The notes beneath the pieces are model-generated. The model had not been told where the DNA came from and did not search any database. It saw only the letters and a program-made list of their open reading frames with translations. Position numbers and translations under genes: made by a program. Of a stretch of DNA of 32,585 bases, positions 8,671 through 17,982 are shown piece by piece. How positions within the stretch are numbered: the stretch's first letter is position 1; every line of letters starts with the position of its first letter. This stretch comes from Citrobacter youngae (GTDB lineage Bacteria > Pseudomonadota > Gammaproteobacteria > Enterobacterales > Enterobacteriaceae). Where the stretch lies: positions 1 to 32,585 of the forward strand of contig NZ_RPOI01000036.1 of assembly GCF_003818115.1 (NCBI RefSeq), written 5' to 3'.

Positions 8671-11007
8671 ATGAAGCAAATTCGTATGCTGGCGCAATAC
8701 TATGTCGACCTGATGATGAAGTTAGGTCTGGTGCGCTTTTCGCTGCTGTTGGCGCTGGCTTTGGTTGTGTTGGCAATTGTGGTGCAGATGGCTGTCACCA
8801 TGGTGCTACATGGCCAGGTAGAAAGCATTGATGTCATCCGTTCTATCTTTTTTGGCCTGTTAATTACCCCCTGGGCCGTCTACTTCCTTTCTGTGGTGGT
8901 GGAGCAACTGGAAGAGTCCCGGCAACGCTTGTCACGACTGGTACAAAAGCTGGAAGAGATGCGCGAGCGCGATCTCAAGCTCAATGTGCAGTTGAAAGAT
9001 AATATTGCCCAGCTCAACCAGGAAATTGTCGAGCGCGAAAAAGCCGAAGCGGAGCGCCAGGAAACGTTCGAACAACTGAAGGTTGAAATCAAAGAGCGCG
9101 AAGAAGCGCAGATCCAGCTCGAGCAACAATCTTCATTTTTACGTTCTTTCCTTGATGCTTCACCGGACCTGGTTTTTTATCGCAATGAAGATAAAGAATT
9201 TTCCGGCTGTAACCGTGCTATGGAGCTGCTGACCGGTAAGAGCGAAAAGCAACTGGTGAATCTAAAGCCGGCTGATGTGTATTCGCCAGAGGCGGCTGAA
9301 AAGGTGATTGAAACCGACGAGAAGGTATTCCGTCATAACGTCTCGCTCACCTATGAACAGTGGCTGGACTACCCGGATGGGCGCAAAGCCTGCTTTGAAA
9401 TTCGTAAAGTGCCTTACTATGACCGCGTAGGTAAGCGACATGGCCTGATGGGCTTTGGGCGCGATATTACCGAGCGGAAGCGTTATCAGGACGCGCTTGA
9501 GCGCGCCAGCCGTGATAAGACCACTTTCATTTCCACCATCAGCCACGAGCTGCGCACTCCGCTTAACGGCATTGTCGGCTTAAGCCGGATCCTGTTGGAT
9601 ACAGATTTAACCGCTGAGCAGGAAAAATATCTCAAAACTATCCATGTTTCCGCCGTGACGCTGGGGAATATTTTCAACGATATTATTGACATGGATAAGA
9701 TGGAGCGGCGTAAAGTCCAGCTCGATAACCAGCCTGTTGATTTCACCAGTTTTATGGCGGATCTGGAAAACCTCTCCGGCTTGCAGGCGCAACAAAAAGG
9801 ATTGCGCTTTGTGCTTGAGCCGACGCTACCGCTGCCACATAAGGTCATCACCGACGGAACGCGTTTGCGCCAGATTCTGTGGAATCTGATCAGCAACGCC
9901 GTGAAGTTTACTCAGCAGGGGCAGGTGACCGTACGGGCGCGCTATGACGAGGGAGACATACTGCATTTTGAGGTGGAGGATTCCGGGATCGGTATTCCAC
10001 AGGATGAGCAGGATAAAATTTTCGCCATGTACTATCAGGTGAAGGACAGCCATGGTGGTAAACCGGCAACGGGAACCGGGATTGGACTGGCCGTCTCGAA
10101 GCGTCTGGCGAAAAACATGGGCGGTGATATTACGGTTTCCAGCCAGGCCGGAAAAGGCTCCATCTTTACGCTAACCGTGCATGCTCCTGCCGTGGCAGAA
10201 GAAATTGAAGATGCTTTTGAAGACGATGAAATGCCGTTACCAGCCCTGAATGTGCTGCTGGTGGAAGACATTGAACTGAACGTTATTGTTGCGCGTTCGG
10301 TGCTGGAAAAGCTGGGCAACAGCGTGGATGTCGCCATGACCGGGAAAGCCGCGCTGGACATGTTCAAACCGGGTGAATATGACCTGGTGCTGCTGGATAT
10401 TCAGCTACCGGATATGACCGGTCTGGATATCTCACGCGAACTGACGCAAAAATACGCCCGTGAAGATCTGCCGCCGCTGGTGGCTCTCACCGCCAACGTA
10501 CTGAAAGATAAAAAAGAATATCTGGATGCAGGAATGGACGACGTGCTGAGTAAGCCGCTGTCAGTTCCGGCGTTAACCGCCATGATCAAAAAATACTGGG
10601 ATACCCGAAACGAAGAGGAGAGCACTGTGACGTCTGAAGAAAGCAGTAAATCGCAAGCGCTGTTAGATATTCCCATGTTGGAACAATACCTCGAACTGGT
10701 CGGGCCGAAGTTGATCACCGACGGTCTGGCGGTGTTTGAGAAAATGATGCCAGGATATTTGAGCGTGCTGGAGTCTAATCTGACTGCCCGTGATAAAAAA
10801 GGCGTGGTTGAGGAAGGCCATAAAATTAAAGGTGCAGCCGGATCTGTCGGTCTGCGCCACCTGCAACAGTTGGGTCAGCAAATTCAATCACCCGACCTTC
10901 CTGCTTGGGAAGATAACGTGGCTGAATGGATTGAAGAGATGAAGCAGGAGTGGCAGCACGACGTGGCGGTGTTAAGAGCCTGGGTTGCGAGCGTGGAAAA
11001 AAAATGA
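8671..11007 (+). CDS. arcB: Hybrid sensor histidine kinase ArcB
   Basis: ArcB senses respiratory quinone redox state in the inner membrane and phosphorylates ArcA under low oxygen. The ATG at 8671 follows a GAAGGAA ribosome site and gives 778 residues, exactly the E. coli length. An earlier in-frame codon at 8641 is less likely. Two membrane segments lie at about residues 23-77, followed by a coiled-coil linker with heptad-like Glu/Lys/Gln-rich sequence. A PAS domain carries the redox-active C180 and C241. Next come the kinase with H292 (SHELRTPL) and its ATP-binding boxes, the receiver with D576 (LLDIQLPD), and the HPt domain with H717 (EGHKIKGAAG). All phosphorelay residues are present. Its last bases overlap the terminator of the opposing sRNA ArcZ. 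Confidence 0.98.
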   Translation: MKQIRMLAQYYVDLMMKLGLVRFSLLLALALVVLAIVVQMAVTMVLHGQVESIDVIRSIFFGLLITPWAVYFLSVVVEQLEESRQRLSRLVQKLEEMRERDLKLNVQLKDNIAQLNQEIVEREKAEAERQETFEQLKVEIKEREEAQIQLEQQSSFLRSFLDASPDLVFYRNEDKEFSGCNRAMELLTGKSEKQLVNLKPADVYSPEAAEKVIETDEKVFRHNVSLTYEQWLDYPDGRKACFEIRKVPYYDRVGKRHGLMGFGRDITERKRYQDALERASRDKTTFISTISHELRTPLNGIVGLSRILLDTDLTAEQEKYLKTIHVSAVTLGNIFNDIIDMDKMERRKVQLDNQPVDFTSFMADLENLSGLQAQQKGLRFVLEPTLPLPHKVITDGTRLRQILWNLISNAVKFTQQGQVTVRARYDEGDILHFEVEDSGIGIPQDEQDKIFAMYYQVKDSHGGKPATGTGIGLAVSKRLAKNMGGDITVSSQAGKGSIFTLTVHAPAVAEEIEDAFEDDEMPLPALNVLLVEDIELNVIVARSVLEKLGNSVDVAMTGKAALDMFKPGEYDLVLLDIQLPDMTGLDISRELTQKYAREDLPPLVALTANVLKDKKEYLDAGMDDVLSKPLSVPALTAMIKKYWDTRNEEESTVTSEESSKSQALLDIPMLEQYLELVGPKLITDGLAVFEKMMPGYLSVLESNLTARDKKGVVEEGHKIKGAAGSVGLRHLQQLGQQIQSPDLPAWEDNVAEWIEEMKQEWQHDVAVLRAWVASVEKK

Positions 11008-11119
11008 CCCCGGCTTGACCGGGGTGCGCGAATACTGTGCCAACACCAGGGAAATCGTGGCTGCGCCGTAAATTATTATCATTGTTTACAAGGGCGCAGC
11101 CCTAATTTTCAGGCCGCAC
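10998..11119 (-). ncRNA. arcZ: Small RNA ArcZ (RyhA/SraH)
   Basis: On the minus strand a transcript of about 121 bases would begin GTGCGGCCTG at 11119 and end in a CCCCGG-CTTGA-CCGGGG hairpin (11024-11008, read in reverse), followed by TCA and eight T residues inside the arcB 3' end. The location between arcB and elbB, the length and the sequence match E. coli ArcZ as I recall it. The target-pairing segment of the processed form, CCCTGGTGTTGG (about 11050-11039), is conserved. ArcZ is an Hfq-dependent sRNA, processed to a ~56-base 3' form, that activates rpoS and represses motility and arcB expression. A long stem (11059-11072 with 11085-11101) forms its 5' part. Confidence 0.9.
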
Positions 11120-11125
11120 GCAGTT

Positions 11126-11153
11126 AAGATAGCAAATCTTAAATAATTTGTTA
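11126..11153 (-). promoter_or_regulatory. Candidate arcZ promoter
   Basis: On the minus strand TAACAA (11153-11148) and TATCTT (11131-11126) are 16 bases apart, placing the start 7 bases on at G 11119, the expected 5' end. ArcA represses arcZ in E. coli. Two GTTA repeats (11150 and 11163) lie near the -35, but their 13-base spacing does not fit the usual 11, so I do not claim an ArcA box. Confidence 0.5.
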
Positions 11154-11236
11154 CATGAATCAGTTAAATGTGTGAAGCGTGGCATTCTAATCAGAATTAT
11201 TAATATGCTTCAGTCAGTTGCGAAAGGAGTATCACG

Positions 11237-11890
11237 ATGAAAAAAGTTGGCGTAGTGCTCAGCGGATGTGGCGTGTATGACGGTGCAGAAATTCACGAAG
11301 CCGTACTCACGCTGCTGGCTATTGCCCGCAATGGCGCTCAAGCTATCTGCTTTGCCCCAGATAAACAGCAGGCGGATGTGATTAATCATCTGACGGGCGA
11401 GCCGATGCCGGAAACGCGCAATGTCCTGATTGAAGCTGCGCGTATTACGCGTGGTGATATTCGCCCCCTGGCCCAGGCGGTCGCAACGGAGCTGGATGCG
11501 CTAATTGTGCCTGGCGGGTTTGGCGCAGCAAAAAATCTGAGCAATTTTGCCAGCCAGGGCAGTGAGTGTCGGATTGATAGCGACTTAGCTGCTCTGGCGA
11601 AGGCGCTGCATCAGGCCGGTAAACCTCTTGGATTCATGTGTATTGCTCCTGCTATGTTACCTAAGATTTTTGACTTCCCGCTGCGTCTGACCATTGGCAC
11701 TGACATCGATACAGCGGAAGTACTGGAAGAGATGGGCGCTGAACATGTGCCTTGCCCGGTCGATGACATTGTGGTTGATGAAGATAATAAAGTTGTCACC
11801 ACGCCTGCTTACATGCTGGCGCAGGATATCGCTCAGGCGGCGAGTGGGATCGACAAACTGGTCTCGCGTGTTCTGGTACTGACTGAATGA
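11237..11890 (+). CDS. elbB: Glyoxalase / DJ-1-PfpI superfamily protein ElbB
   Basis: This is a class I glutamine-amidotransferase-like protein of the DJ-1/PfpI superfamily. E. coli ElbB (YhbL, 217 residues, same length) has reported glyoxalase activity and was first linked to isoprenoid synthesis. An N-terminal beta strand ([11 protein letters not shown]) opens the fold. Conserved [11 protein letters not shown] lies at residues 91-101, and the nucleophile-elbow cysteine C135 sits in [10 protein letters not shown] ribosome site, AAAGGAG, lies 8-10 bases before ATG 11237. Its stop overlaps the mtgA start by four bases (ATGA), so the two are cotranscribed and translationally coupled. The physiological substrate is not clear from sequence. 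Confidence 0.95.
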   Translation: MKKVGVVLSGCGVYDGAEIHEAVLTLLAIARNGAQAICFAPDKQQADVINHLTGEPMPETRNVLIEAARITRGDIRPLAQAVATELDALIVPGGFGAAKNLSNFASQGSECRIDSDLAALAKALHQAGKPLGFMCIAPAMLPKIFDFPLRLTIGTDIDTAEVLEEMGAEHVPCPVDDIVVDEDNKVVTTPAYMLAQDIAQAASGIDKLVSRVLVLTE

Positions 11891-12606
11891 GAAAAGGGGC
11901 TACCGCCTTTCTGCGACGTCTGTTTCTGCGGGCGGTTATTGTCCTCGCCGTGTTTTGGGGCGGGGGTATAGCGCTCTTCAGCGTGATGCCCGTTCCTTTC
12001 TCAGCGGTGATGGTTGAACGGCAGCTTGGTGCCTGGATACAGGGTAATTTCGGCTATGTGGCGCATTCTGACTGGGTCAGTATGGATGAGATATCACCGT
12101 GGATGGGGCTGGCAGTCATTGCTGCTGAGGACCAGAAATTTCCCGATCACTGGGGATTTGATGTCTCAGCGATAGAGAAAGCGCTGGCGCATAACGAACG
12201 TAATGAAAACCGTATTCGGGGCGCTTCGACGTTATCGCAACAAACGGCAAAAAACCTCTTTTTGTGGGATGGGCGTAGCTGGGTGCGCAAAGGGCTCGAG
12301 GCCGGGTTAACGCTGGGGATAGAAACCGTCTGGAGCAAGAAACGAATCCTGACGGTTTATTTGAATATTGCGGAGTTTGGCGATGGAGTATTCGGTGTAG
12401 AGGCTGCATCACAGCGCTATTTCCGTAAACCCGCCAGCCGTCTTAGCCCGTCTGAAGCGGCATTGCTGGCGGCGGTGCTGCCCAATCCGTTACGTTTTAA
12501 GGCGAGTGCGCCTTCCGGCTATGTACGCAGTCGTCAGGCGTGGATCATGCGCCAAATGCGCCAGCTGGGCGGTGAGTCGTTTATGCGTGAAAATAAGCTG
12601 TATTAG
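11887..12606 (+). CDS. mtgA: Monofunctional peptidoglycan glycosyltransferase MtgA
   Basis: MtgA polymerises lipid II into glycan strands at the periplasmic face of the inner membrane (GT51 family, no transpeptidase domain). It has 239 residues, close to the 242 of E. coli, with only the first few residues divergent ([11 protein letters not shown]). A single N-terminal membrane anchor lies at about residues 15-33. GT51 motifs are in order: [10 protein letters not shown] with catalytic E81, [23 protein letters not shown], and [15 protein letters not shown]. The start codon overlaps the elbB stop. It converges with npr, with only 11 bases between stop codons and no visible intrinsic terminator. 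Confidence 0.97.
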   Translation: MRKGATAFLRRLFLRAVIVLAVFWGGGIALFSVMPVPFSAVMVERQLGAWIQGNFGYVAHSDWVSMDEISPWMGLAVIAAEDQKFPDHWGFDVSAIEKALAHNERNENRIRGASTLSQQTAKNLFLWDGRSWVRKGLEAGLTLGIETVWSKKRILTVYLNIAEFGDGVFGVEAASQRYFRKPASRLSPSEAALLAAVLPNPLRFKASAPSGYVRSRQAWIMRQMRQLGGESFMRENKLY

Positions 12607-12617
12607 TCGATGCTGCC

Positions 12618-12890
12618 CTAATCTTCATCAAACCCCGAATTAAACAGCGCAATCACGGCTGCCAGAGCCTCAACCTCCTGCGGACCTGTGGCTTCAACTT
12701 CAATCTGGCGTCCTTTGGCGGAATCCAGCATCAGCAGAGCGATAACACTGTTTGCCTCGGCTTCCGTCCCTTCATCATTACGCAGCAGAACTTCTGCTTC
12801 AAAACCCTGCATTAGCTCAAACAGTTTCATTGCCGGCCGGGCATGCATGCCCAGCTTATTCGTGATTTCAACAGTTTGCTTCACGGTCAT
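12618..12890 (-). CDS. ptsO: Phosphocarrier protein NPr
   Basis: NPr (ptsO, also npr) is the HPr-like carrier of the nitrogen phosphotransferase system. It receives phosphate from PtsP (EI-Ntr) and passes it to PtsN. The 90-residue protein has the phosphorylated H16 in GMHARPA and the HPr fold signature. Its start overlaps the rapZ stop by four bases, making it the last gene of the rpoN-hpf-ptsN-rapZ-npr unit. It has no obvious terminator before the convergent mtgA. Confidence 0.97.
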   Translation of the reverse strand: MTVKQTVEITNKLGMHARPAMKLFELMQGFEAEVLLRNDEGTEAEANSVIALLMLDSAKGRQIEVEATGPQEVEALAAVIALFNSGFDED

Positions 12891-13741
12891 GATTTGCGTT
12901 TTTCCAACGTACGATGGCGTGACTGCACGTTTTTACCGCGTGAGCGGAAGTAGTCTGCCAGTTGCTCTGCAATATACACCGAACGGTGTTTCCCGCCGGT
13001 ACAGCCGATGGCTACAGTGAGGTAGCTGCGGTTGTTGGTCTCCAGCATGGGTAACCATAGCTCAAGATAGCTGCGAGTCTGGTAGATAAAATTGTGTACT
13101 TCTGTGTGTCTGTCGAGGAAGGCCGCGACGGGCCTGTCCAGACCGGTCATCGGACGTAGCTTTGGATCCCAGTGCGGGTTAGGCAGGAAACGGACATCAA
13201 AGACGTAATCCGCATCAATAGGGATTCCGTGTTTAAAGCCAAAGGACTCAAATACCATCGTTAATTCACGTTCACGTTTGCCCAGCAGTCGGGTACGTAA
13301 CATTTCCGCCAGCTCGTGCACAGACATTTCAGAGGTGTCTACGATCAGGTCAGCGCGTGAACGCAACGGCTCCAGTAAATCGCTTTCTTTATCGATAGCG
13401 CTTTCCAGAGACAAGTTCTTGCTGGACAGCGGGTGTAAACGGCGCGTATCGCTGTAGCGGCGAATTAGCGTGTTACGGTCGGCATCAAGGAACAGCAGTT
13501 GCGGTGAGAAGCCTTCAGGCAGGTTACTCATGGCCTGCTCAAAAATCTCCGGGGATTCGGGCATGTTGCGCACATCAATGCTGACAGCCGCAGATATCTG
13601 GCGATCGGCGAGGGTTCGAGCCAGTTCGGGCAACAACACGACGGGAAGGTTATCCACGCAGTAAAAACCCATATCTTCCAGCGCACGCAGGGCGACAGAC
13701 TTACCTGACCCTGAACGACCGCTGACGATCATCAGTACCAT
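12887..13741 (-). CDS. rapZ: RNase adapter protein RapZ
   Basis: RapZ (YhbJ) binds the sRNAs GlmZ and GlmY and presents GlmZ to RNase E, so setting GlmS level and amino-sugar supply for the cell envelope. The 284 residues match E. coli in length. A P-loop, GRSGSGKS, occupies residues 8-15 in the N-terminal kinase-like domain. The C-terminal RNA-binding domain ends in the basic tail [18 protein letters not shown], with conserved [11 protein letters not shown] before it. It lies 45 bases after ptsN and overlaps npr, consistent with the conserved operon. Confidence 0.98.
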   Translation of the reverse strand: MVLMIVSGRSGSGKSVALRALEDMGFYCVDNLPVVLLPELARTLADRQISAAVSIDVRNMPESPEIFEQAMSNLPEGFSPQLLFLDADRNTLIRRYSDTRRLHPLSSKNLSLESAIDKESDLLEPLRSRADLIVDTSEMSVHELAEMLRTRLLGKRERELTMVFESFGFKHGIPIDADYVFDVRFLPNPHWDPKLRPMTGLDRPVAAFLDRHTEVHNFIYQTRSYLELWLPMLETNNRSYLTVAIGCTGGKHRSVYIAEQLADYFRSRGKNVQSRHRTLEKRKS

Positions 13742-13786
13742 GTACTGTTTCTCCTCACAACGACAGAAAAGGATGCCATTGGGTTG

Positions 13787-14278
13787 TTATGCTTCATCCT
13801 GTCCACCTTCGGTGTCAGTGATGATTTGATACAACTCCTGGTCACTCTGTGCGGCGCGCAGGCGACGACAGATGGTTTTATCTGCCAGGCGTTTGGCAAC
13901 CAGTGACAATGTATGCAAATGCGTCTTGGTTTGGTCCGCCGGGACCAGCAGGGCGAAAAGCAGATCGACGGGTTGATTATCAATGGCATCGAACGCGATT
14001 GGCGTTTCAAGTTGAACAAATACACCAACCGCACGCAGGGTGTCTTCTTCCAGCTTTCCATGCGGAATGGCAATACCATTGCCAATACCGGTACTGCCCA
14101 TTTTTTCGCGCGTCAGAATGGCTTCAAATACCACCTGAGGAGGCAAGCTGAGTTGTTTGGCCGCCAGTTCACTGATGATTTCCAGTGCGCGTTTCTTGCT
14201 TTGGCAGTGAACGGCCGCGCGCGTACATTCCTGGTTAAGAACATTGCTCAGTTGTAGAGTCGTATCGTTATTTGTCAT
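13787..14278 (-). CDS. ptsN: Nitrogen PTS enzyme IIA (EIIA-Ntr)
   Basis: PtsN is the terminal phosphoacceptor of PTS-Ntr. In dephosphorylated form it binds and regulates K+ transport proteins and the KdpD kinase, linking nitrogen, carbon and potassium balance. The 163 residues match the E. coli length. The phosphorylated H73 is present in IAIPHGK, and the mannitol/fructose EIIA fold sequence is intact. It sits in the rpoN operon 83 bases after hpf, with an intervening hairpin. Confidence 0.98.
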   Translation of the reverse strand: MTNNDTTLQLSNVLNQECTRAAVHCQSKKRALEIISELAAKQLSLPPQVVFEAILTREKMGSTGIGNGIAIPHGKLEEDTLRAVGVFVQLETPIAFDAIDNQPVDLLFALLVPADQTKTHLHTLSLVAKRLADKTICRRLRAAQSDQELYQIITDTEGGQDEA

Positions 14279-14307
14279 AATTTCACCTAAGCGCTAACTG
14301 TACAAAT

Positions 14308-14332
14308 GGCCCGTTGTGCTGCACAACAGGCC
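14308..14332 (-). repeat. Strong intercistronic hairpin between hpf and ptsN
   Basis: On the minus-strand transcript, GGCCTGTTGTG pairs with CACAACGGGCC through 11 base pairs, including one U-G, around a three-base centre. It is followed by ATTTGT rather than a proper U tract. It could be a partial terminator, a processing site or a stabiliser that sets different hpf and ptsN levels. A second small repeat, CTAACT/AGTTAG (14344-14364), overlaps the hpf stop. Confidence 0.6.
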
Positions 14333-14361
14333 GTCCTGCACCCGCTAACTGCCCGGACAAG

Positions 14362-14649
14362 TTAGTGCTGTTTCAGTTTATCTTTATGTTTTGTTAACTG
14401 CCGAGCCAGTTTATCAATTAAACCGTCAATGGCGGCGTACATATCCTGACCTTCCGCGCTGGCATGAATTTCGCCACCGTTCACATGCAGTGTTGCATCC
14501 GAGATGTGTGTGACCTTCTCCACTTTCAACACAATATAGACCTGATTAATCCGGTCGAAATATTGCTCAAGCTTGGCAAACTTTGTGGTGACAAAGTCGC
14601 GCAGGGCCTCAGTGATTTCGACGTTATTTCCAGTGATGTTGAGCTGCAT
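14362..14649 (-). CDS. hpf: Ribosome hibernation promoting factor HPF (short form)
   Basis: HPF (YhbH) binds the 30S decoding centre and, with RMF, converts ribosomes to inactive 100S dimers in stationary phase. From ATG 14649, after an AAGGA ribosome site, it has 95 residues, the standard short gammaproteobacterial form. An upstream in-frame codon at 14733 lies inside rpoN and is rejected. The S30AE/YfiA fold, with its basic C-terminal LTKHKDKLKQH, is complete. It starts 22 bases after rpoN. Confidence 0.98.
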   Translation of the reverse strand: MQLNITGNNVEITEALRDFVTTKFAKLEQYFDRINQVYIVLKVEKVTHISDATLHVNGGEIHASAEGQDMYAAIDGLIDKLARQLTKHKDKLKQH

Positions 14650-14671
14650 AGTGTCTTCCTTATCGGTTGGG

Positions 14672-16105
14672 TCAAACCAGCTGTTTGCGCTGGTTAGACG
14701 GCGGAATGGATAAAGACTCTCGGTACTTCGCAACGGTGCGGCGTGCCACCATGATACCTTGTTCTGACAGCATAGAGGTTAACTTGCTGTCACTCAGCGG
14801 TTTCGCGGGGTTTTCCGCAGCAATTAATTTCTTCACCAATGCGCGGATAGCTGTAGAAGAGGCTTCGCCTCCACCTTCAGTGTTAACGTGACTGGAGAAG
14901 AAATACTTCAATTCAAAAATGCCGCGCGGACTGTGCAGATACTTTTGCGTGGTCACTCGGGAAATGGTCGATTCATGCATCTCGACGGCCTGGGCGATAT
15001 CGGCCAGAACCATCGGTTTCATATACTCTTCGCCTTGCTCAAAGAAGGCTTGCTGTTGCTCAACGATACAGCGGCTAACGCGCAATAGCGTGTCATTGCG
15101 GCTTTCCAGACTTTTAATCAGCCATTTTGCATCCTGCAGGTTGCTACGAATGAACTGGCTGTCAGCATCATTGCGCGCGTTATTGCACAGGGCGGCGTAG
15201 TGTTGGTTGATCTGTAAACGCGGAATGCTGTCACTGTTGAGTTCGACTACCCAGCGATCGTTATGCTTACGCACCAGCACATCCGGGATGACGTACTCTG
15301 GTTCACCGGTCTGGATAGATTGTCCAGGTCTTGGGTCAAGCGACTGGATAAGATTGACGGCTTCTTTCAGCACATCTTCTTTCAGTCGGGTTACGCGCAT
15401 CAGGGTGCGGAAGTCGTGGTTGGCGAGCAGATCAAGGTGATCGCTGATGATCAGGCGTGCTTCTTCCAGCCACGGCGTGACTTTATCAAACTGTGAAAGT
15501 TGGATCAGTAAGCAGTCGCGGAGATCTTTGGCTGCTACGCCCACGGGATCAAAACGCTGAACGCGTTTAAGCACGGCTTCGATTTCATCGATACCGATGT
15601 CGTCATCGCCCATGCTGTCGAGAATGTCGTCCAGCGTGACGGTGAGATAGCCCGTTTCGTCGACTGCATCCACAATTGACGTGGCAATAGCACGATCGGT
15701 ATCTGAGAATGGGGTCAGTTCCACCTGCCACATCAGGTAATCTTGCAGCGATTGCGTGGTTTCACCCTGATACACAGGCAGTTCGTCGTCAATGTAATCC
15801 CCGCTGGTGCCAGACGGCGTCCCTGCGGTGTAAATCTCATCCCAACTGGCATCCAGCGGCAGCTCTTCTGGCATCTCTTTTTGTTCGAGTGCGTCAGCCG
15901 TATCGCGGGATTCGCTATCCTGCTTTTCCTGGGTATCAATTTCGTCGTGAAGATCGGTTTGCTCGAGCAGTGGGTTACTTTCCAGCGCTTGCTGAAGTTC
16001 TTGCTGAAGTTCCAGCGTGGACAACTGCAACAGACGGATAGCCTGTTGTAGCTGAGGCGTCATCGCCAGTTGTTGGCTAAGCCTGAGTTGCAAACCTTGC
16101 TTCAT
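14672..16105 (-). CDS. rpoN: RNA polymerase sigma-54 factor RpoN
   Basis: RpoN directs RNA polymerase to -24/-12 promoters of nitrogen-assimilation and stress genes and needs AAA+ activators. From ATG 16105 it has 477 residues, as in E. coli. The upstream extension to 16231 invades lptB and is rejected. Region I is glutamine/leucine-rich (residues 1-50), and an acidic region II follows. The core-binding domain comes next, then a helix-turn-helix ([17 protein letters not shown]). The invariant RpoN box, [10 protein letters not shown], is at 454-463. The nearest AGGAG lies about 17 bases before the ATG, so the ribosome site is weak or spaced far, as I recall for the E. coli gene. It follows lptB by 46 bases. 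Confidence 0.98.
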   Translation of the reverse strand: MKQGLQLRLSQQLAMTPQLQQAIRLLQLSTLELQQELQQALESNPLLEQTDLHDEIDTQEKQDSESRDTADALEQKEMPEELPLDASWDEIYTAGTPSGTSGDYIDDELPVYQGETTQSLQDYLMWQVELTPFSDTDRAIATSIVDAVDETGYLTVTLDDILDSMGDDDIGIDEIEAVLKRVQRFDPVGVAAKDLRDCLLIQLSQFDKVTPWLEEARLIISDHLDLLANHDFRTLMRVTRLKEDVLKEAVNLIQSLDPRPGQSIQTGEPEYVIPDVLVRKHNDRWVVELNSDSIPRLQINQHYAALCNNARNDADSQFIRSNLQDAKWLIKSLESRNDTLLRVSRCIVEQQQAFFEQGEEYMKPMVLADIAQAVEMHESTISRVTTQKYLHSPRGIFELKYFFSSHVNTEGGGEASSTAIRALVKKLIAAENPAKPLSDSKLTSMLSEQGIMVARRTVAKYRESLSIPPSNQRKQLV

Positions 16106-16151
16106 GTTCAGAGTTGTTGTCTCCTGCGGTGACGTGAAGTCTACTACCCTA

Positions 16152-16877
16152 TCAGAGTCTGAAGTCTTCCCCAAGGTATACGCGTTTAACGTGCTCGTCC
16201 TGCAGGATTTCTGTCGGCGTACCGTGTGCAATCAGGTGTCCCTGGCTCACAATGTAGGCGCGCTCACAAACAGCCAGCGTTTCGCGCACGTTATGGTCGG
16301 TAATCAGCACGCCAAGCCCGCTGTCGCGCAGGTGTTCAATAATACGTTTGATATCAATGACGGAAATTGGGTCAACACCGGCAAAGGGTTCATCCAACAG
16401 GATAAATTTAGGATTAGCGGCCAGTGCGCGGGCGATCTCCACACGGCGGCGTTCCCCACCGGAGAGTGCCTGTCCAAGGCTGTCACGCAGATGTTCGATA
16501 TGGAATTCTTCCATCAGCTCATTGGCGCGATCTTCACGCTGCTCGCTGGAAAGATCGTCACGAATTTGCAGTACCGCCATCAGGTTATCAAATACGCTCA
16601 GGCGACGAAAAATAGAGGCTTCCTGCGGTAAGTAGCCGATACCGCGACGGGCACGCGCATGCAGGGGTAACAGACTGATATCTTCGTCATCAATGATAAT
16701 GTTGCCCGCATCGCGCGGGACAATGCCGACAACCATGTAAAAGGTTGTTGTTTTGCCCGCACCGTTAGGGCCGAGCAGACCGACGATCTCCCCGGAGTTG
16801 ACGGTCAGGCTGACATCTTCCACCACACGACGGCCTTTGTAGGCTTTTGCAAGATTCTTTGCAGTTAATGTTGCCAT
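16152..16877 (-). CDS. lptB: LPS export ABC transporter ATPase LptB
   Basis: LptB powers extraction of lipopolysaccharide from the inner membrane as part of LptB2FG and its push along the Lpt bridge. It has 241 residues, the usual length. Walker A GPNGAGKT is at 36-43, the Q-loop Q85 in YLPQEAS, and the signature LSGGERRR at 138-145. Walker B ends with E163 in LLDEPFAG, and the switch histidine is H195 (ITDHNVRE). It lies six bases from lptA within the kdsC-lptC-lptA-lptB run and is the gene before rpoN. Confidence 0.98.
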   Translation of the reverse strand: MATLTAKNLAKAYKGRRVVEDVSLTVNSGEIVGLLGPNGAGKTTTFYMVVGIVPRDAGNIIIDDEDISLLPLHARARRGIGYLPQEASIFRRLSVFDNLMAVLQIRDDLSSEQREDRANELMEEFHIEHLRDSLGQALSGGERRRVEIARALAANPKFILLDEPFAGVDPISVIDIKRIIEHLRDSGLGVLITDHNVRETLAVCERAYIVSQGHLIAHGTPTEILQDEHVKRVYLGEDFRL

Positions 16878-16883
16878 AACGAA

Positions 16884-17438
16884 TCAGTTACCTTTTTTCT
16901 CTGCCGGAGCCTTGGTCTTGTTTTTGTCCTGCAATTGCGACGGAACCAGAACGGTGGTGACGCGTTTGCCTTTCTCACTGAAGGCCTGCATTTTCTGTTC
17001 TTTTACCAGATAGGTGATCTTATCGCCCGTGATGTTGCTATCGAGTTGTTCCAGATAAGCCTTACCGGTAAGGACGACGAAATCTTTTGCCAGCTCATAG
17101 TGCATCTGTGAGGCGCGGCCTTTAACCGGTTTACCATTGTCCTGCATCTGGTAAAAGGTCGCCGGATTGCCATAACCGTCAATCACTTCTTTACCGTCTT
17201 CACCGCCCGGACGCGTGACGACGACCTTATCGGCATTAATTTTGATCGTGCCCTGAGTCACGATGACATTGCCGGTAAACGTCACCACGTTGCCCTGCAT
17301 ATCCAGAGACTGCTGGTCCGATTCAATGTGGATCGGCTGCTCGGTATCGCCAGTGACGGCGAATGCCGGAATGCTGGCGGCCAGAAGTGAGCTGGCAAGC
17401 ACAAGATTAAGGCTGAGTTTGTTTGTTTTGGATTTCAT
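16884..17438 (-). CDS. lptA: Periplasmic LPS transport protein LptA
   Basis: LptA forms the periplasmic beta-jellyroll bridge that carries LPS from LptC to LptD. From ATG 17438 it has 184 residues. A signal peptide ends in SIPAFA before VTGDT, with cleavage after residue 27. The OstA-like domain follows, with GNVVTFTGNVIVTQG. The start lies 32 bases inside lptC, the same overlap seen in E. coli, so translation is likely coupled. An upstream in-frame start at 17459 would add seven residues before the signal peptide and is less likely. Confidence 0.97.
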   Translation of the reverse strand: MKSKTNKLSLNLVLASSLLAASIPAFAVTGDTEQPIHIESDQQSLDMQGNVVTFTGNVIVTQGTIKINADKVVVTRPGGEDGKEVIDGYGNPATFYQMQDNGKPVKGRASQMHYELAKDFVVLTGKAYLEQLDSNITGDKITYLVKEQKMQAFSEKGKRVTTVLVPSQLQDKNKTKAPAEKKGN

Positions 17439-17982
17439 ATGAGGTTCTAACCTTTTCAATCAGCTCGGCGTTCTTGCTGCGTAAGTTGCCGCGCATCTTC
17501 AGTCCGCTGGAGTTAAATGTTGTTCCATACAACGTGACCAGATCATCGGAAGTGACATCTTGCGTCACAAGGTTGATCTGCGCGTTATCGGTAGTAATTC
17601 TGCGTAGTTGAGAGTCAGGCACCAGCGCGTTAACCTCAACATGGCCATACAGGTACAGCATCCGATCGTTGGTCAATTTGGCTTTATCGGCCTTGATTGA
17701 CCAGGTCGGTACTTTGTCCTTATCAAACGTGGTTAACACCGGTTGAGTGAACCACGAAACTGCTTGATCTGAATAATATTCAACGTGTTGCGCGATCAAA
17801 TGATAGCTCAGCGCGCCCTCAGGGCTGTACACGACGGTGTCGGTATGCTCGCTCTTATAGGTTGGCTCGTTGTTATTAACGACAACCTGAGCGGTGTCGT
17901 CTTTGTCTGCCAGGTTAATACCAATCATCACAAGGACAGCCAGCGACAGTAGAATGATAACCCAACGTCTGGTTTTGCTCAT
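17407..17982 (-). CDS. lptC: LPS export protein LptC
   Basis: LptC is an inner-membrane anchored protein that receives LPS from LptB2FG and hands it to LptA. The 191 residues match E. coli. A single transmembrane helix lies at residues 8-25 (VIILLSLAVLVMIGINLA), followed by a periplasmic beta-jellyroll. The start overlaps the kdsC stop by four bases, and its 3' end overlaps lptA by 32 bases, so all three are tightly coupled. Confidence 0.97.
   Translation of the reverse strand: MSKTRRWVIILLSLAVLVMIGINLADKDDTAQVVVNNNEPTYKSEHTDTVVYSPEGALSYHLIAQHVEYYSDQAVSWFTQPVLTTFDKDKVPTWSIKADKAKLTNDRMLYLYGHVEVNALVPDSQLRRITTDNAQINLVTQDVTSDDLVTLYGTTFNSSGLKMRGNLRSKNAELIEKVRTSYEIQNKQTQP

Noticed and set aside
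11008-11024. CCCCGG hairpin read as an arcB terminator
   Set aside because: It has no T run on the plus strand. On the minus strand it is followed by eight T residues and is the ArcZ terminator.
11150-11166. Possible ArcA box from two GTTA repeats near the arcZ promoter
   Set aside because: Start-to-start spacing is 13 bases, not the 11 expected for ArcA direct repeats.
14650-14733. Longer hpf start upstream of 14649
   Set aside because: It would overlap the rpoN 3' end. The ATG at 14649 has a good ribosome site and gives the family length of 95.
16106-16231. Longer rpoN start
   Set aside because: The extension overlaps lptB coding sequence and lacks similarity to any sigma-54 N-terminus.
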